64,000 nucleotides of DNA from the NCBI GenBank assembly GCA_050299435.1, contig JBNKVX010000004.1:1-64000 (forward strand), read 5' to 3'. Of this stretch, positions 43,399-52,077 are shown one piece after another. A model generated the notes under the pieces. The model worked only from the letters and a program-made list of their open reading frames with translations, ran no database searches and was not told the DNA's origin. How positions within the stretch are numbered: the first letter of the stretch is position 1; each line of letters opens with the position of its first letter. Source of the stretch: 1162T-S-0a-05 sp050299435 (lineage in GTDB: Bacteria > Pseudomonadota > Gammaproteobacteria > Pseudomonadales > Cellvibrionaceae). Made by a program: the position numbers and the translations under genes.

Positions 43399-43476
43399 AT
43401 GCTGACCTTGCGTCTTCTTCTAGGTTGGCCCAAAGTTGCCATTTTTTAGCGACACTCCGGGCTCGATTTTAAGAGT

Positions 43477-43482
43477 ATTATA
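43477..43482 (-). promoter_or_regulatory. -10 element upstream of pilG
   Basis: TATAAT on the minus strand lies 79 bp upstream of the pilG start. No good -35 hexamer is seen at 16-18 bp, so the promoter may need an activator. Confidence 0.35.
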
Positions 43483-43610
43483 GTTGGAGTAAACTTTTAA
43501 CATAGTTTTGCACTTTAATCTATAAACGCTTGAAAAAAAAAGAATTCTGTCAAAATTGAACTCCCTCACTTTTAGTCATATGTAGATCTTTTCAAGCAAA
43601 CAATACTCTT

Positions 43611-43616
43611 TATAAT
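43611..43616 (+). promoter_or_regulatory. -10 element upstream of gshB
   Basis: A perfect TATAAT lies 51 bp upstream of the gshB TTG start; the -35 region is weak (TCTTTT-like). Confidence 0.4.
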
Positions 43617-43667
43617 CGACCACGTTTCAGCATTTCGCCAACTAAAATAACCAATTCGGAGTTTAAT

Positions 43668-44630
43668 TTGAGCACTAATCTGACAATCGGTGTGGTGATG
43701 GACCCGATCGGTGGCATCAATTACCACAAAGACACAACTTTAGCCCTGCTTTTGGCGTCTCAGGAACGCGGTCACAAGTTGATTTATTTAGAAATGAGCG
43801 ATTTAAGCCTTCAACAGGGAGAGGCTTTTGGGCATGGCAAGGAATTAACGGTTAATGCTGATCCTGAAGAGTGGTATCGCTTGTCTGAGCCGCTCTCCCA
43901 GCCATTAAAAAATCTCGATGTGATATTGATGCGCAAGGATCCACCTTTTGACAATCAATACATCTACGCCACCTACGTTCTGGAGCGTGCCGAACAATCC
44001 GGTTGCCTGGTTGTCAACAAACCTCAAAGCTTAAGAGACTGTAACGAAAAGGTTTTCGCCACGGCCTTTCCTCACTGTTGCCCTCCTGTGCTTGTGAGCA
44101 GAAAGCTGCAAGATCTAAAGGCTTTTCACAGCCAGTATGGAGACGTTATTTTCAAGCCTCTTGATGGTATGGGTGGCACCAGCATTTTCCGCTGCAGAGC
44201 TGATGATCCCAACGTGAACGTGATTTTGGAAATACTCACAGAACAAGGCCAGAGTTTTATCATGGCGCAGCAATTTATTCCGGATATTAGTAACGGAGAT
44301 AAGCGTGTGCTGGTGGTTAACGGTGAAGCGATTCCCTATTGCCTTGCGCGCATTCCGGCTGAAGGCGAAACGCGCGGCAATCTTGCTGCGGGTGGCAAAG
44401 GTGTCGCCCAGCCGCTGAGTGACAGAGATCGCTGGATTGTGGAGCAAGTAGCCCCAACATTGGTCGAAAAAGGATTAATGTTTGTGGGTTTGGACATTAT
44501 TGGCGATTATCTCACGGAGATTAATGTCACCAGTCCCACCTGTGTGAGAGAAATTGATAAGGCTTATGACACCCGAATTGGAGAAAAGCTAATTTTGGCC
44601 ATTGAGAATGCAGTAGGAAATCATTTGTGA
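43668..44630 (+). CDS. gshB: Glutathione synthetase (TTG start)
   Basis: The start is TTG 43668, with TCGGAG about 7 nt upstream; the protein MSTNLTIGVVMDPIGGINYHKDTTLALL (part) aligns from its first residues with GshB. The 320-residue ATP-grasp enzyme has KPLDGMGGTSIFR, DKRVLVVNGE and LTEINVTSPTCVREID. It joins gamma-glutamylcysteine to glycine. It overlaps the tonB-like gene by 4 bp. Confidence 0.95.
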   Translation: MSTNLTIGVVMDPIGGINYHKDTTLALLLASQERGHKLIYLEMSDLSLQQGEAFGHGKELTVNADPEEWYRLSEPLSQPLKNLDVILMRKDPPFDNQYIYATYVLERAEQSGCLVVNKPQSLRDCNEKVFATAFPHCCPPVLVSRKLQDLKAFHSQYGDVIFKPLDGMGGTSIFRCRADDPNVNVILEILTEQGQSFIMAQQFIPDISNGDKRVLVVNGEAIPYCLARIPAEGETRGNLAAGGKGVAQPLSDRDRWIVEQVAPTLVEKGLMFVGLDIIGDYLTEINVTSPTCVREIDKAYDTRIGEKLILAIENAVGNHL

Positions 44631-45514
44631 GCGCGACTGCAAATCCTGGCGACTTCACTGACGGCGCAAACGACAGATTGCAATTCACCATTTTTCTTGG
44701 CCTCGCCTTGAATGCCCTGCTGATCTTTGGAGTGGGCACCAGCATGCACATCGGCGATAAACTTGCGCCTACCCTTAACATCACCCTCGCAACACATAAA
44801 GCATCAGAGGAGCCTGATAAGGCCGATTTCATCGCCCAGCAAAATCAGGAAGCAAGCGGTACCGAGCAAGACATAAGAGAACTGACAACTCAAAAAAATG
44901 CAGAAATCGCCGATGTGCACATCAAAGACGTCAATCCGGCTCCGGAAATTCGGGCTAGCCAACACAGCGAAGCTGACTTGCGTGTTTTAACTGCAAGCCA
45001 TTCAGATAAACAACTGCAACAATCCAATCTGACCAATCCTGACGAGTCCGATTTGGAACGCCAGGGGGAAGATAAAGATACCCCTCTGGTTAACCCTGAA
45101 ATCGCCAGCTTGCGAGCAAAACTCGATAAATTAAAACAGGACCTCGCCAAACAACCACGCATTCGCCGTTTGACCTCAGTATCAGCAAAAGCCTCCTATG
45201 ATGCCGCCTATTTGAATATGTGGACCCAAAAAATCGAGAGCGTCGGCAATCGACATTTTCCTGCTACTGCCCTGAGAGATGGCATCTTCGGTAACTTGCG
45301 CATGTCTGTTTTATTGGCGTCTGATGGCACAGTTGAGTTAATTGAAGTACTGCAAAGTTCTGGGCACCCCATTCTGGATAACGCCGCAGTGCAAATTGTG
45401 AAGCTTTCGTCCCCCTTCCCGAAATTTCCCAAAGAAATTACTCAAAACACAGACAAGCTGGAAATTATTCGCACCTGGCGTTTTGAAATAACGGGACTTA
45501 GCACGTCAAATTAA
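44627..45514 (+). CDS. TonB family protein (TonB3-like)
   Basis: A GTG start at 44627 (GTGA overlap with gshB) gives 295 residues. One N-terminal TM helix (IFLGLALNALLIFGVGTSM) is followed by a long polar periplasmic linker. A coiled coil lies around LRAKLDKLKQDLAKQ, and the C-terminal TonB fold is YLNMWTQKIESVGNRHFP, GNLRMSVLLASDGTVELIEVLQSSGHPILDNAAVQIV (part). The gshB-tonB-yqgE-ruvX order next to pilG matches P. aeruginosa, where this TonB3 affects twitching motility. Confidence 0.85.
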   Translation: MSATANPGDFTDGANDRLQFTIFLGLALNALLIFGVGTSMHIGDKLAPTLNITLATHKASEEPDKADFIAQQNQEASGTEQDIRELTTQKNAEIADVHIKDVNPAPEIRASQHSEADLRVLTASHSDKQLQQSNLTNPDESDLERQGEDKDTPLVNPEIASLRAKLDKLKQDLAKQPRIRRLTSVSAKASYDAAYLNMWTQKIESVGNRHFPATALRDGIFGNLRMSVLLASDGTVELIEVLQSSGHPILDNAAVQIVKLSSPFPKFPKEITQNTDKLEIIRTWRFEITGLSTSN

Positions 45515-45623
45515 CTACCAGAAAGTCAATTTACCCGTGCAAAAGGCGATTTTTTAAAAACCTTTGTATTGCCGCGCCAATTTCCGCTTGAATTCTGATT
45601 ATTCGGGCGCATACTGAGCTTAT

Positions 45624-46208
45624 ATGGCCAGCAAATTAGAGCTCTCCACAACTCCACTCAAGTGCTTGCGAAACCACTTTCTGCTTGCCATGCCCAGCAT
45701 GGACGACCCACTTTTCACTCGATCTGTTACCTACATCTGTGATCATAGCGAACACGGTGCAATGGGCATCGTACTCAATCAGCCGCTGGAAATTCGCATG
45801 ATTGATGTTTTCAGCCAACTCTCACTAACAACGGATTCAATGGCTGGAAAAGCCCCTGTGCTGGCGGGTGGACCGGTTAATATACAGCGCGGATTCGTCT
45901 TGCATCGTGACCAGGGGTCCTGGGATTCAACCTTGCACATCACTTCTGAAATTTGTCTTACCGCGTCACGCGATATTGTAGCTGCTATTGCCCAGGACGA
46001 AGGTCCAAAGAGTGCGCAGTTTGCTTTGGGTTATGCCGGCTGGAGTGCTGGCCAACTTGAAGAAGAAATTGCAGCCAATTCCTGGTTAACACTGGAAGCG
46101 GATAGCAGTATTATTTTCGACACCCCCGTTGACCAGCGTTGGGCCGCCGCCTCTAAACAACTTGGTGTTGATCTCAACCTGATTTCTTCTCGCGCAGGTC
46201 ACGCTTAA
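45624..46208 (+). CDS. yqgE: YqgE/AlgH family protein
   Basis: The 194-residue protein has the family pattern: LRNHFLLAMPSMDDPLFTRSVTYICDHSEHGAMGIVLNQPL (part), APVLAGGPVNIQRGFVLHRD and ALGYAGWSAGQLEEEIAANSWL. Its molecular role is unknown; it has been linked to alginate control in Pseudomonas. It is 7 nt upstream of ruvX, as in most gammaproteobacteria. Confidence 0.93.
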   Translation: MASKLELSTTPLKCLRNHFLLAMPSMDDPLFTRSVTYICDHSEHGAMGIVLNQPLEIRMIDVFSQLSLTTDSMAGKAPVLAGGPVNIQRGFVLHRDQGSWDSTLHITSEICLTASRDIVAAIAQDEGPKSAQFALGYAGWSAGQLEEEIAANSWLTLEADSSIIFDTPVDQRWAAASKQLGVDLNLISSRAGHA

Positions 46209-46215
46209 GCTCTTC

Positions 46216-46626
46216 ATGTCAAACATGCTTCTTGCTTTTGATTTTGGTACAAAAAGTATCGGCGTAAGCGCTGGTCAAAGCTCGCTGGGAACAGGCAATG
46301 AGCTCCCGCCATTAAAAGCCAAAGAGGGCATTCCGGATTGGTCGCTTGTTCAAGCTGTTCTTGAGGAATGGCAACCTGACACTGTGCTTGTTGGATTGCC
46401 CCTGAATATGGATGGCAGCGAGCAGGAAATGACTCGACGTGCACGTAAATTTGCAAATCGATTGAATTCGATGTTTGGAGTCAAAGTCGAGCTGGTCGAT
46501 GAACGTCTTTCCACTCGCGCAGCAAAGGAGATTGCGGCTGAACGCGGGCAACAAGGTCAGTATGATAAAAACCCCGTCGATTCCATTGCTGCTCGCTTGC
46601 TGCTGGAAGCCTATATCTCACAATAA
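46216..46626 (+). CDS. ruvX: RuvX/YqgF-type RNase H-fold nuclease
   Basis: The 136-residue protein has LLAFDFGTKSIGVSAGQ (catalytic Asp), LVGLPLNMDGSEQEMTRRARKFANRL (part), VELVDERLSTRAA and DSIAARLLLEAY. YqgF trims the 5' end of pre-16S rRNA and has an older Holliday-junction resolvase annotation. The canonical DxxxKSIG motif is intact. Confidence 0.93.
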   Translation: MSNMLLAFDFGTKSIGVSAGQSSLGTGNELPPLKAKEGIPDWSLVQAVLEEWQPDTVLVGLPLNMDGSEQEMTRRARKFANRLNSMFGVKVELVDERLSTRAAKEIAAERGQQGQYDKNPVDSIAARLLLEAYISQ

Positions 46627-46761
46627 AAACTATTTCAATACGCGCGTGTATCCAAACAAGACGCGTAAATTAGGTGGCCAAGAGAGGCGTTTTGAATGTA
46701 TCCCTGTATGCGCTTCGTCGACTTCCCGCCATCAAATTAATAAACCCTACAAATAAATTTA

Positions 46762-46776
46762 AACCTTTTTAAGGTT
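46762..46776. repeat. Short inverted repeat before the ECF sigma gene
   Basis: AACCTT-TTT-AAGGTT is a perfect 6-bp-arm inverted repeat 38 bp upstream of the sigma factor start; it could be an operator or leader hairpin. Confidence 0.35.
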
Positions 46777-46813
46777 AGTTACGACTAAATAGAAAACCCA
46801 AGAAATAGGCAGC

Positions 46814-47362
46814 ATGTTATCGCTTGACGAACCAACTTCAGAGCAGGACGAACACGCCCTGATTAATCAGGCACAGAAGGGTGATCGGCAGGCTTTTAAG
46901 CAACTGTATGAACTTTACGTTAAGCGTATTTACGGCCTCACGTTTCGCCTGGTAAATGACATTGGTGCGGCCGAAGATGTTACCCAGGAAATTTTCGTGA
47001 AAGTGTGGCACACGCTGCCCAACTTCAAAGGAGAGAGTCGTTTTTATACTTGGCTGCACCGCTTAGCCTCCAACACCGCAGTGGATTACTTGCGTAAACA
47101 TCGCTCCTGGTTGCAATTGGTATTTGAAAAGGATTCTGGCGAAGAGGTCGGCAGTCGAGAAGATAAAGATTCGCTGTCAAGAGATCTGGAAACCTTAATA
47201 AGAAAACTGCCCGAACGTGCGCGCATTGTATTTGTTTTACACATTGTTGAAGGTTACAGGCATGAAGAAATTTCTCAACTCACGGGAATGGCAGTGGGCT
47301 CAAGTAAAGCCCAATTAAATCGAGCAAAAAAAATGTTGAAAGAGTGGTTAGGCCATGAATGA
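46814..47362 (+). CDS. ECF RNA polymerase sigma factor
   Basis: The 182-residue protein has region 2 (FKQLYELYVKRIYGLTFRLV, AEDVTQEIFVKVWHTLPNF, SRFYTWLHRLASNTAVDYLR) and region 4 (ARIVFVLHIVEGYRHEEISQLTGMAVGSSKAQLNRAKKML, part). No region 3 is present, so it is an ECF type. It overlaps the next gene by 8 bp, typical of a sigma/anti-sigma pair. Target promoters cannot be named from sequence; no RpoE-like GGAACTT autopromoter was seen. Confidence 0.9.
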   Translation: MLSLDEPTSEQDEHALINQAQKGDRQAFKQLYELYVKRIYGLTFRLVNDIGAAEDVTQEIFVKVWHTLPNFKGESRFYTWLHRLASNTAVDYLRKHRSWLQLVFEKDSGEEVGSREDKDSLSRDLETLIRKLPERARIVFVLHIVEGYRHEEISQLTGMAVGSSKAQLNRAKKMLKEWLGHE

Positions 47363-47867
47363 CGATAGCTTTAACACAGACCTACAGCGACGCATGGGCG
47401 AATTAAAGCGCGAACGTAAACCGCAGCGTGATCTTTGGCCTGGTATAGAACAAGCTTTAACAGAGCAAAATACGCCTACTAATCGCAATTTTAAATACAG
47501 GAAATTGTCGGCGGTAGCCGCAAGTTTGGCAGTGGTATTTTGCTCCTTGATCTTTTGGCAATACCACCAGGCAGATCTTCAGCAATCCGCGCTCATCGCT
47601 GAAATTAAAGCAAATCATACTCAACAACTAAATTTTCTATACAGCAGCTTTGAAGACCAAACTGCACTGACTAAAAATTGGCAAGAACAAATCGCAGAAC
47701 TCGACAAGATGGCTCAGGAAGTACTCAAAGCACTTAAAAATGATCCAAACAATATGGATTTAATCCAAATGTTAAAAAGTATTTACCAACAAAAACTGTT
47801 ACTGGTTGAACGAGTACATCAACCCAAATGGCAGCATGTTTACAACAATCGCGAGGTAGCACTATGA
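47355..47867 (+). CDS. Putative anti-sigma factor, single TM, no zinc motif
   Basis: The 170-residue protein has a cytoplasmic N-terminus (about 1-50, LKRERKPQRDLWPGIEQAL), one TM helix (LSAVAASLAVVFCSLIFWQY) and a periplasmic helical domain (about 75-165) with coiled-coil character. The position between an ECF sigma and an exported protein supports an anti-sigma role. It lacks the HxxxCxxC motif of zinc-binding anti-sigmas. It overlaps both neighbours (8 bp and 4 bp). Confidence 0.6.
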   Translation: MNDDSFNTDLQRRMGELKRERKPQRDLWPGIEQALTEQNTPTNRNFKYRKLSAVAASLAVVFCSLIFWQYHQADLQQSALIAEIKANHTQQLNFLYSSFEDQTALTKNWQEQIAELDKMAQEVLKALKNDPNNMDLIQMLKSIYQQKLLLVERVHQPKWQHVYNNREVAL

Positions 47868-48841
47868 AACGCACATTCCCCAACCTGGTTCAAAACCTAG
47901 TCCTTCTGTTTGTTACCTCATCGGTTATTTTTCTCGCTCTGGCATCCACTGCCGCTGTTGCCGGGGAGAAGATAGATCAGTCTTTGGATTTCATTGAAGA
48001 TGGAAAAATTGATATCTCAAATGTAAATGGAAAAATTGAACTCTTTGGCTGGAAGAAAAAACAGGTCAAAGTTGTCGGCGAGCTGAGTGATCAAAATAAA
48101 ACTTTTATATTTGAACGTCATGGAAATCGTATTGAGATTAGAATGCGTGAAAAAAATCAATGGGGATCAGGTAAGGGCGACAATCTGAAAATCTACATTC
48201 CCAAAAGGAGCAATGTGTCTTTTGAAAGTCCAAATACTGGCCTGGATATTAAGACTATTCACGGCTCGGTAGATCTCGAAGCAGTAAATGGCAATATTGA
48301 TGTTCATGATGTGGAAGGAAGACTGCGCGTCGAAGTGGTTAACGGCAATATTTATTGTGAGAACGTTAAAGGGAGAATCAACCTGGAAGTTGTCAATGGC
48401 AACGTTAAGGCTAGCAAATTAGAAGGAGAAAAAGGCGAATTCTCAACAGTTAACGGGAATTTATCTATATCTGGAAAAATTCAGGATGTGAAGACTAATG
48501 CTGTTTCAGGTGACATTAACATTTTCCTCCAGGACGTGGAAAACTTCGAACTCGAAACAGTTAGCGGGGACGCCACTATCGAAGTAGGTTTGCTTAAAAA
48601 TGCTGCCGTACATGCAAATAGCGTGGCTGGCGAAATTGATTTTATATTTCTTAAAAACCCTTCAGCAGATTTCGACATTAGTACACACACCGGAGGCTCA
48701 ATTAGTAATAAGTTGAGCAAAGACGAAGCCGAGAAAGCAAGCCACGGCCCCGGAAGAAGCCTGAAATTTTCTCACAATGGTGGAAATGGATCGGTCTCTG
48801 TCACCACTTTGCACGGTGATATTTCTCTAAGTAATAAATAA
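47864..48841 (+). CDS. DUF4097-type exported beta-repeat protein
   Basis: ATG 47864 overlaps the preceding TGA; an earlier in-frame ATG at 47828 lacks support. After a signal peptide (about 1-34) the 325-residue protein is built of short beta strands with a repeating VNGN/VSGD turn: NVNGKIEL, AVNGNIDV, VVNGNIYC, VVNGNVKA, TVNGNLSI, AVSGDINI, TVSGDATI. This is the DUF4097 beta-solenoid-like pattern. It is probably periplasmic and, being in an operon with a sigma/anti-sigma pair, could be the output or the sensor of that circuit. Confidence 0.8.
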   Translation: MKRTFPNLVQNLVLLFVTSSVIFLALASTAAVAGEKIDQSLDFIEDGKIDISNVNGKIELFGWKKKQVKVVGELSDQNKTFIFERHGNRIEIRMREKNQWGSGKGDNLKIYIPKRSNVSFESPNTGLDIKTIHGSVDLEAVNGNIDVHDVEGRLRVEVVNGNIYCENVKGRINLEVVNGNVKASKLEGEKGEFSTVNGNLSISGKIQDVKTNAVSGDINIFLQDVENFELETVSGDATIEVGLLKNAAVHANSVAGEIDFIFLKNPSADFDISTHTGGSISNKLSKDEAEKASHGPGRSLKFSHNGGNGSVSVTTLHGDISLSNK

Positions 48842-48924
48842 GTCAGCCAAAATATCTAAATGTATAGGTCTTAGATTTATTGAAAAAGGCGTCCCCGGGA
48901 AAATTCATCGTTTATAATAATTAG

Positions 48925-49842
48925 ATGTCTAATTTTCCTGGGTTGCACATCCCCTTTTTTAAGCTTAGAAAGCAAGGAAATTTTATTGGAACGCGGTTCA
49001 GGTTCGCCGCCTTGAGCGCCCTGCTCATTAGTGCATATTCCTTGGGAGCCAGTCAAAACCCCGTCGAATTTATTATCCCCAAATCAAGTGCAATTGATAT
49101 CAATCAGGATGATTATTATTTTCGTGTATTGCTAACACTAATCTTCGATAAAACAGTTGTGGATTATGGCCCCTATTCATTCAAGGAATTTGCTCACTGG
49201 ACTGCAGATAAACGACTGCACTCTACAATCGCTCAGGGAGATATTGATATTGCTTGGTCTGTCACCAGCGTTGAGCTTGAACAAGCACTTTTGCCCGTAC
49301 GCGTTTCACTGCTAAAAAGTTTAAGTAACTATCGCGTATTATTGATTCGAAAGGGCGACCAACAAAGATTTAATTCAATTTATGATCTCAATGATTTGAG
49401 AAATTTTGTCGGTGGTATGGGGGCGCAATGGCCAGATACAGAGGTAATGAAATTTAATAAATTGCCACTCGTCACTGCCACCGGATATGGAAAGTTCTAC
49501 AAGATGCTTGCGGCAGGACGTTACGATTATTTTTCAAGGGGGCTTTATCAGGCCCACTCTGATGTGAATTTTTATCCTGAATTGCAGCTTCAAATTGAAG
49601 AAAATCTCTTGCTCTATTATCCAAATCACTACTACTTTTTTGTAAATAAAAGTAATCCGGGATTGGCAGCACGCATCAAAGAAGGTTTGGATATTGTGGA
49701 AGCTGACGGCAGCTTTGATTTACTTTTTCACAGCATCCCGCGTTTTAAATGGGCTGCAACAGAGCTACTGAACGGTAATCGACGTATTATCCCTCTGGTT
49801 CTTCCACCTACAAATTCAAATCAACTTGTGCCAGAGAACTAG
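48925..49842 (+). CDS. Periplasmic substrate-binding-like protein
   Basis: The 305-residue protein has an N-terminal hydrophobic segment (FRFAALSALLISAYSLGASQ) followed by an SBP-type fold: VEFIIPKSSAIDINQDDYYFRVLLTLIFDKTV (part), AQGDIDIAWSVTSVE, LLPVRVSLLKSLSNYRVLLIRKG, AAGRYDYFSRGL. This fits the family-3 solute-binding-like proteins often found without transporter genes. No permease is nearby. Its TAG stop shares CTAG with the convergent pilU stop. Confidence 0.7.
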   Translation: MSNFPGLHIPFFKLRKQGNFIGTRFRFAALSALLISAYSLGASQNPVEFIIPKSSAIDINQDDYYFRVLLTLIFDKTVVDYGPYSFKEFAHWTADKRLHSTIAQGDIDIAWSVTSVELEQALLPVRVSLLKSLSNYRVLLIRKGDQQRFNSIYDLNDLRNFVGGMGAQWPDTEVMKFNKLPLVTATGYGKFYKMLAAGRYDYFSRGLYQAHSDVNFYPELQLQIEENLLLYYPNHYYFFVNKSNPGLAARIKEGLDIVEADGSFDLLFHSIPRFKWAATELLNGNRRIIPLVLPPTNSNQLVPEN

Positions 49843-50981
49843 AATCGATTTGTTCGGCTGCTTTCGTCATCTTGAATAGATAGCTCATCCGCAGCATTCG
49901 ACAAATATTCTGCATCTGATTCTGAGCCCAGCTTAATCATCAAACGCAAGTCGTTTGGCGAATCTGCATGCGCGAGCGCATCTTCATAAGTAATCTCACC
50001 AGAATCATAAAGATCGTAAAGTGCCTGATCGAAAGTTTGCATGCCTACCTCAGTAGATTTTTTCATAAGCTCTTTCAATTCATGCACATTACCCTTCCGA
50101 ATAATATCTTGAGCAAGTGGTGTATTAAGAAACACTTCTAAACACGCTCGACGCCCATTGCCGTCTGGCGTTGGAATAAGTTGTTGGGCAACGACAGCAC
50201 GCAGGTTTAATGACAAATCCATCCATAATTGCGAATGTCGATCAGCGGGAAAAAAGTGAATGATGCGATCCAATGCCTGGTTTGCGTTATTAGCGTGCAA
50301 GGTACATAAGCACAAGTGACCCGTTTCGGAGAAAGCAATTGCATGATCCATGGTTTCACGAGAACGCACCTCTCCAATCAGAATAACATCAGGCGCCTGT
50401 CTCAAGGTATTCTTTAGTGCGACCTCAAAGCTTTCTGTATCAATGCCAACTTCACGCTGTGTAATTACGCAGCCCTGGTGCTGATGAATAAATTCGATAG
50501 GATCTTCAATAGAAATAATATGACCCTTGGAGTTTTTATTTCGGTGGCCAATCATTGAAGCCAGGGACGTTGATTTACCGGTACCCGTTGCACCCACAAA
50601 AATAACCAGACCGCGTTTTGTCATTGCCAATTCTTTAATGATTTCAGGCAATCCCAGTTCATCAATTTGCGGAATTTGTGTTTCTATACGTCGTAATACC
50701 ATTCCAGCCAAGTTGCGTTGGTAAAACGCACTCGCACGAAAACGTCCAACGCCTCGAGCCGATATCGCGAAGTTAAGTTCTTTTACATTGATGAACTCTT
50801 TTCGCTGCTTTTCATTCATCACACTCAATACAGTCTCACGAGATTTTTCAGGAGACATTGGCGTAGTGGTGACAGGCACTATCTTGCCGTGTAACTTCAT
50901 CGAAGGGGGAACACCGGCGGTAATAAAAAGGTCAGAAGCCCCTTTCTCCACCATCATTGATAGCAAGCGTTCTATTTCCAT
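49839..50981 (-). CDS. pilU: Type IV pilus retraction-associated ATPase PilU
   Basis: The 380-residue AAA-like secretion ATPase has Walker A VGATGTGKSTS, Asp-box and Walker B regions (SIEDPIEFIH, DVILIGEVRSRETMD) and LCTLHANNANQALDRI. GGAGT precedes the ATG. PilU works with PilT as an auxiliary retraction motor. It lies 9 nt after pilT. Confidence 0.95.
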   Translation of the reverse strand: MEIERLLSMMVEKGASDLFITAGVPPSMKLHGKIVPVTTTPMSPEKSRETVLSVMNEKQRKEFINVKELNFAISARGVGRFRASAFYQRNLAGMVLRRIETQIPQIDELGLPEIIKELAMTKRGLVIFVGATGTGKSTSLASMIGHRNKNSKGHIISIEDPIEFIHQHQGCVITQREVGIDTESFEVALKNTLRQAPDVILIGEVRSRETMDHAIAFSETGHLCLCTLHANNANQALDRIIHFFPADRHSQLWMDLSLNLRAVVAQQLIPTPDGNGRRACLEVFLNTPLAQDIIRKGNVHELKELMKKSTEVGMQTFDQALYDLYDSGEITYEDALAHADSPNDLRLMIKLGSESDAEYLSNAADELSIQDDESSRTNRF

Positions 50982-50990
50982 TCAGTACTC

Positions 50991-52025
50991 CTAAAAGTTA
51001 TCTGGCATTTTGGCTTTTTCTTTAGCAACATCACGACTGATCACTCTACGCTCAACCAAATCGGCTAAACATTGATCCATCGTCTGCATACCCAGAGAGC
51101 CGCCAGTCTGAATCGCCGAATACATTTGCGCAACCTTGTCTTCGCGAATCAAATTTCGTATGGCCGATGTACCTCGCATTATTTCATGTGCCGCGACACG
51201 ACCTCCACCCTGTCTTTTCAATAGGGTTTGCGAAACTACGGCCTCCAGGGATTCTGACAACATAGAGCGCACCATGGCTTTTTCGTTCGCCGGAAATACA
51301 TCCACCACCCGGTCTATCGTTTTTGCCGCCGAGGTGGTGTGCAAGGTGCCAAACACCAAGTGACCGGTTTCCGCTGCGGTGAGTGCGAGGCGTATTGTTT
51401 CCAAATCCCGCATCTCACCCACCAGAATAATGTCCGGATCCTCACGCAAGGCAGAGCGTAAAGCTTCGGCAAACCCGTGTGTATCTCTGTGAACTTCCCG
51501 CTGATTGACGAGGCATTTTTTACTTTCATGCACGAATTCGATAGGGTCTTCAATGGTCAGGATATGGTGGTATTTGTTCTCATTGATGTAATCAATCATT
51601 GCCGCAAGGGTTGTAGATTTTCCAGATCCCGTTGGCCCCGTAACTAGCACGAGTCCACGAGGTACGGAAGACACTGTCCGAAAAACCTGGCCCATGCCAA
51701 GCTCTTCCATAGTCAAAACTTTTGAGGGAATTGTTCGGAATACTGCGCCAGCTCCCCGGTTTTGATTGAATGCATTGACCCTGAAACGCGCGACGCCGGG
51801 GACTTCAAATGAAAAGTCAGTTTCCAAAAACTCTTCAAAGTCCTTACGCTGCTTGTCATTCATAATTTCATAAATCAAGCCATGGACTTGTTTGTGCTCC
51901 ATGGGAGGGAGGTTGATTCGTCTAACATCACCATCAACACGAATCATGGGGGGAAGACCTGCTGAAATGTGTAAATCCGAGGCCCCTTGTTTCGCTGAAA
52001 ACGCTAATAATTCTGTAATATCCAT
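50991..52025 (-). CDS. pilT: Type IV pilus retraction ATPase PilT
   Basis: The start at 52025 (MDITELLAFSAKQGASDLHISAG) has AGAAGG upstream and matches known PilT; the in-frame ATG at 52055 overlaps yggS control DNA and is rejected. The 344-residue motor has Walker A GPTGSGKSTTL, IEDPIEFVHE, DIILVGEMRDLETI and the C-terminal LRXDK-type region. It depolymerises pili and powers twitching; the Pil-Chp genes here control it. Confidence 0.96.
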   Translation of the reverse strand: MDITELLAFSAKQGASDLHISAGLPPMIRVDGDVRRINLPPMEHKQVHGLIYEIMNDKQRKDFEEFLETDFSFEVPGVARFRVNAFNQNRGAGAVFRTIPSKVLTMEELGMGQVFRTVSSVPRGLVLVTGPTGSGKSTTLAAMIDYINENKYHHILTIEDPIEFVHESKKCLVNQREVHRDTHGFAEALRSALREDPDIILVGEMRDLETIRLALTAAETGHLVFGTLHTTSAAKTIDRVVDVFPANEKAMVRSMLSESLEAVVSQTLLKRQGGGRVAAHEIMRGTSAIRNLIREDKVAQMYSAIQTGGSLGMQTMDQCLADLVERRVISRDVAKEKAKMPDNF

Positions 52026-52077
52026 GTGCTTGCCTTCTAGTACAATTACTGCCAATCGTGACGGGAACTATAAGTAT

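Noticed and set aside
51892..52077. Longer in-frame start for yggS reaching into pilT
   Set aside because: The extra region is antisense to pilT coding sequence, and the conserved YggS region begins at 52078.
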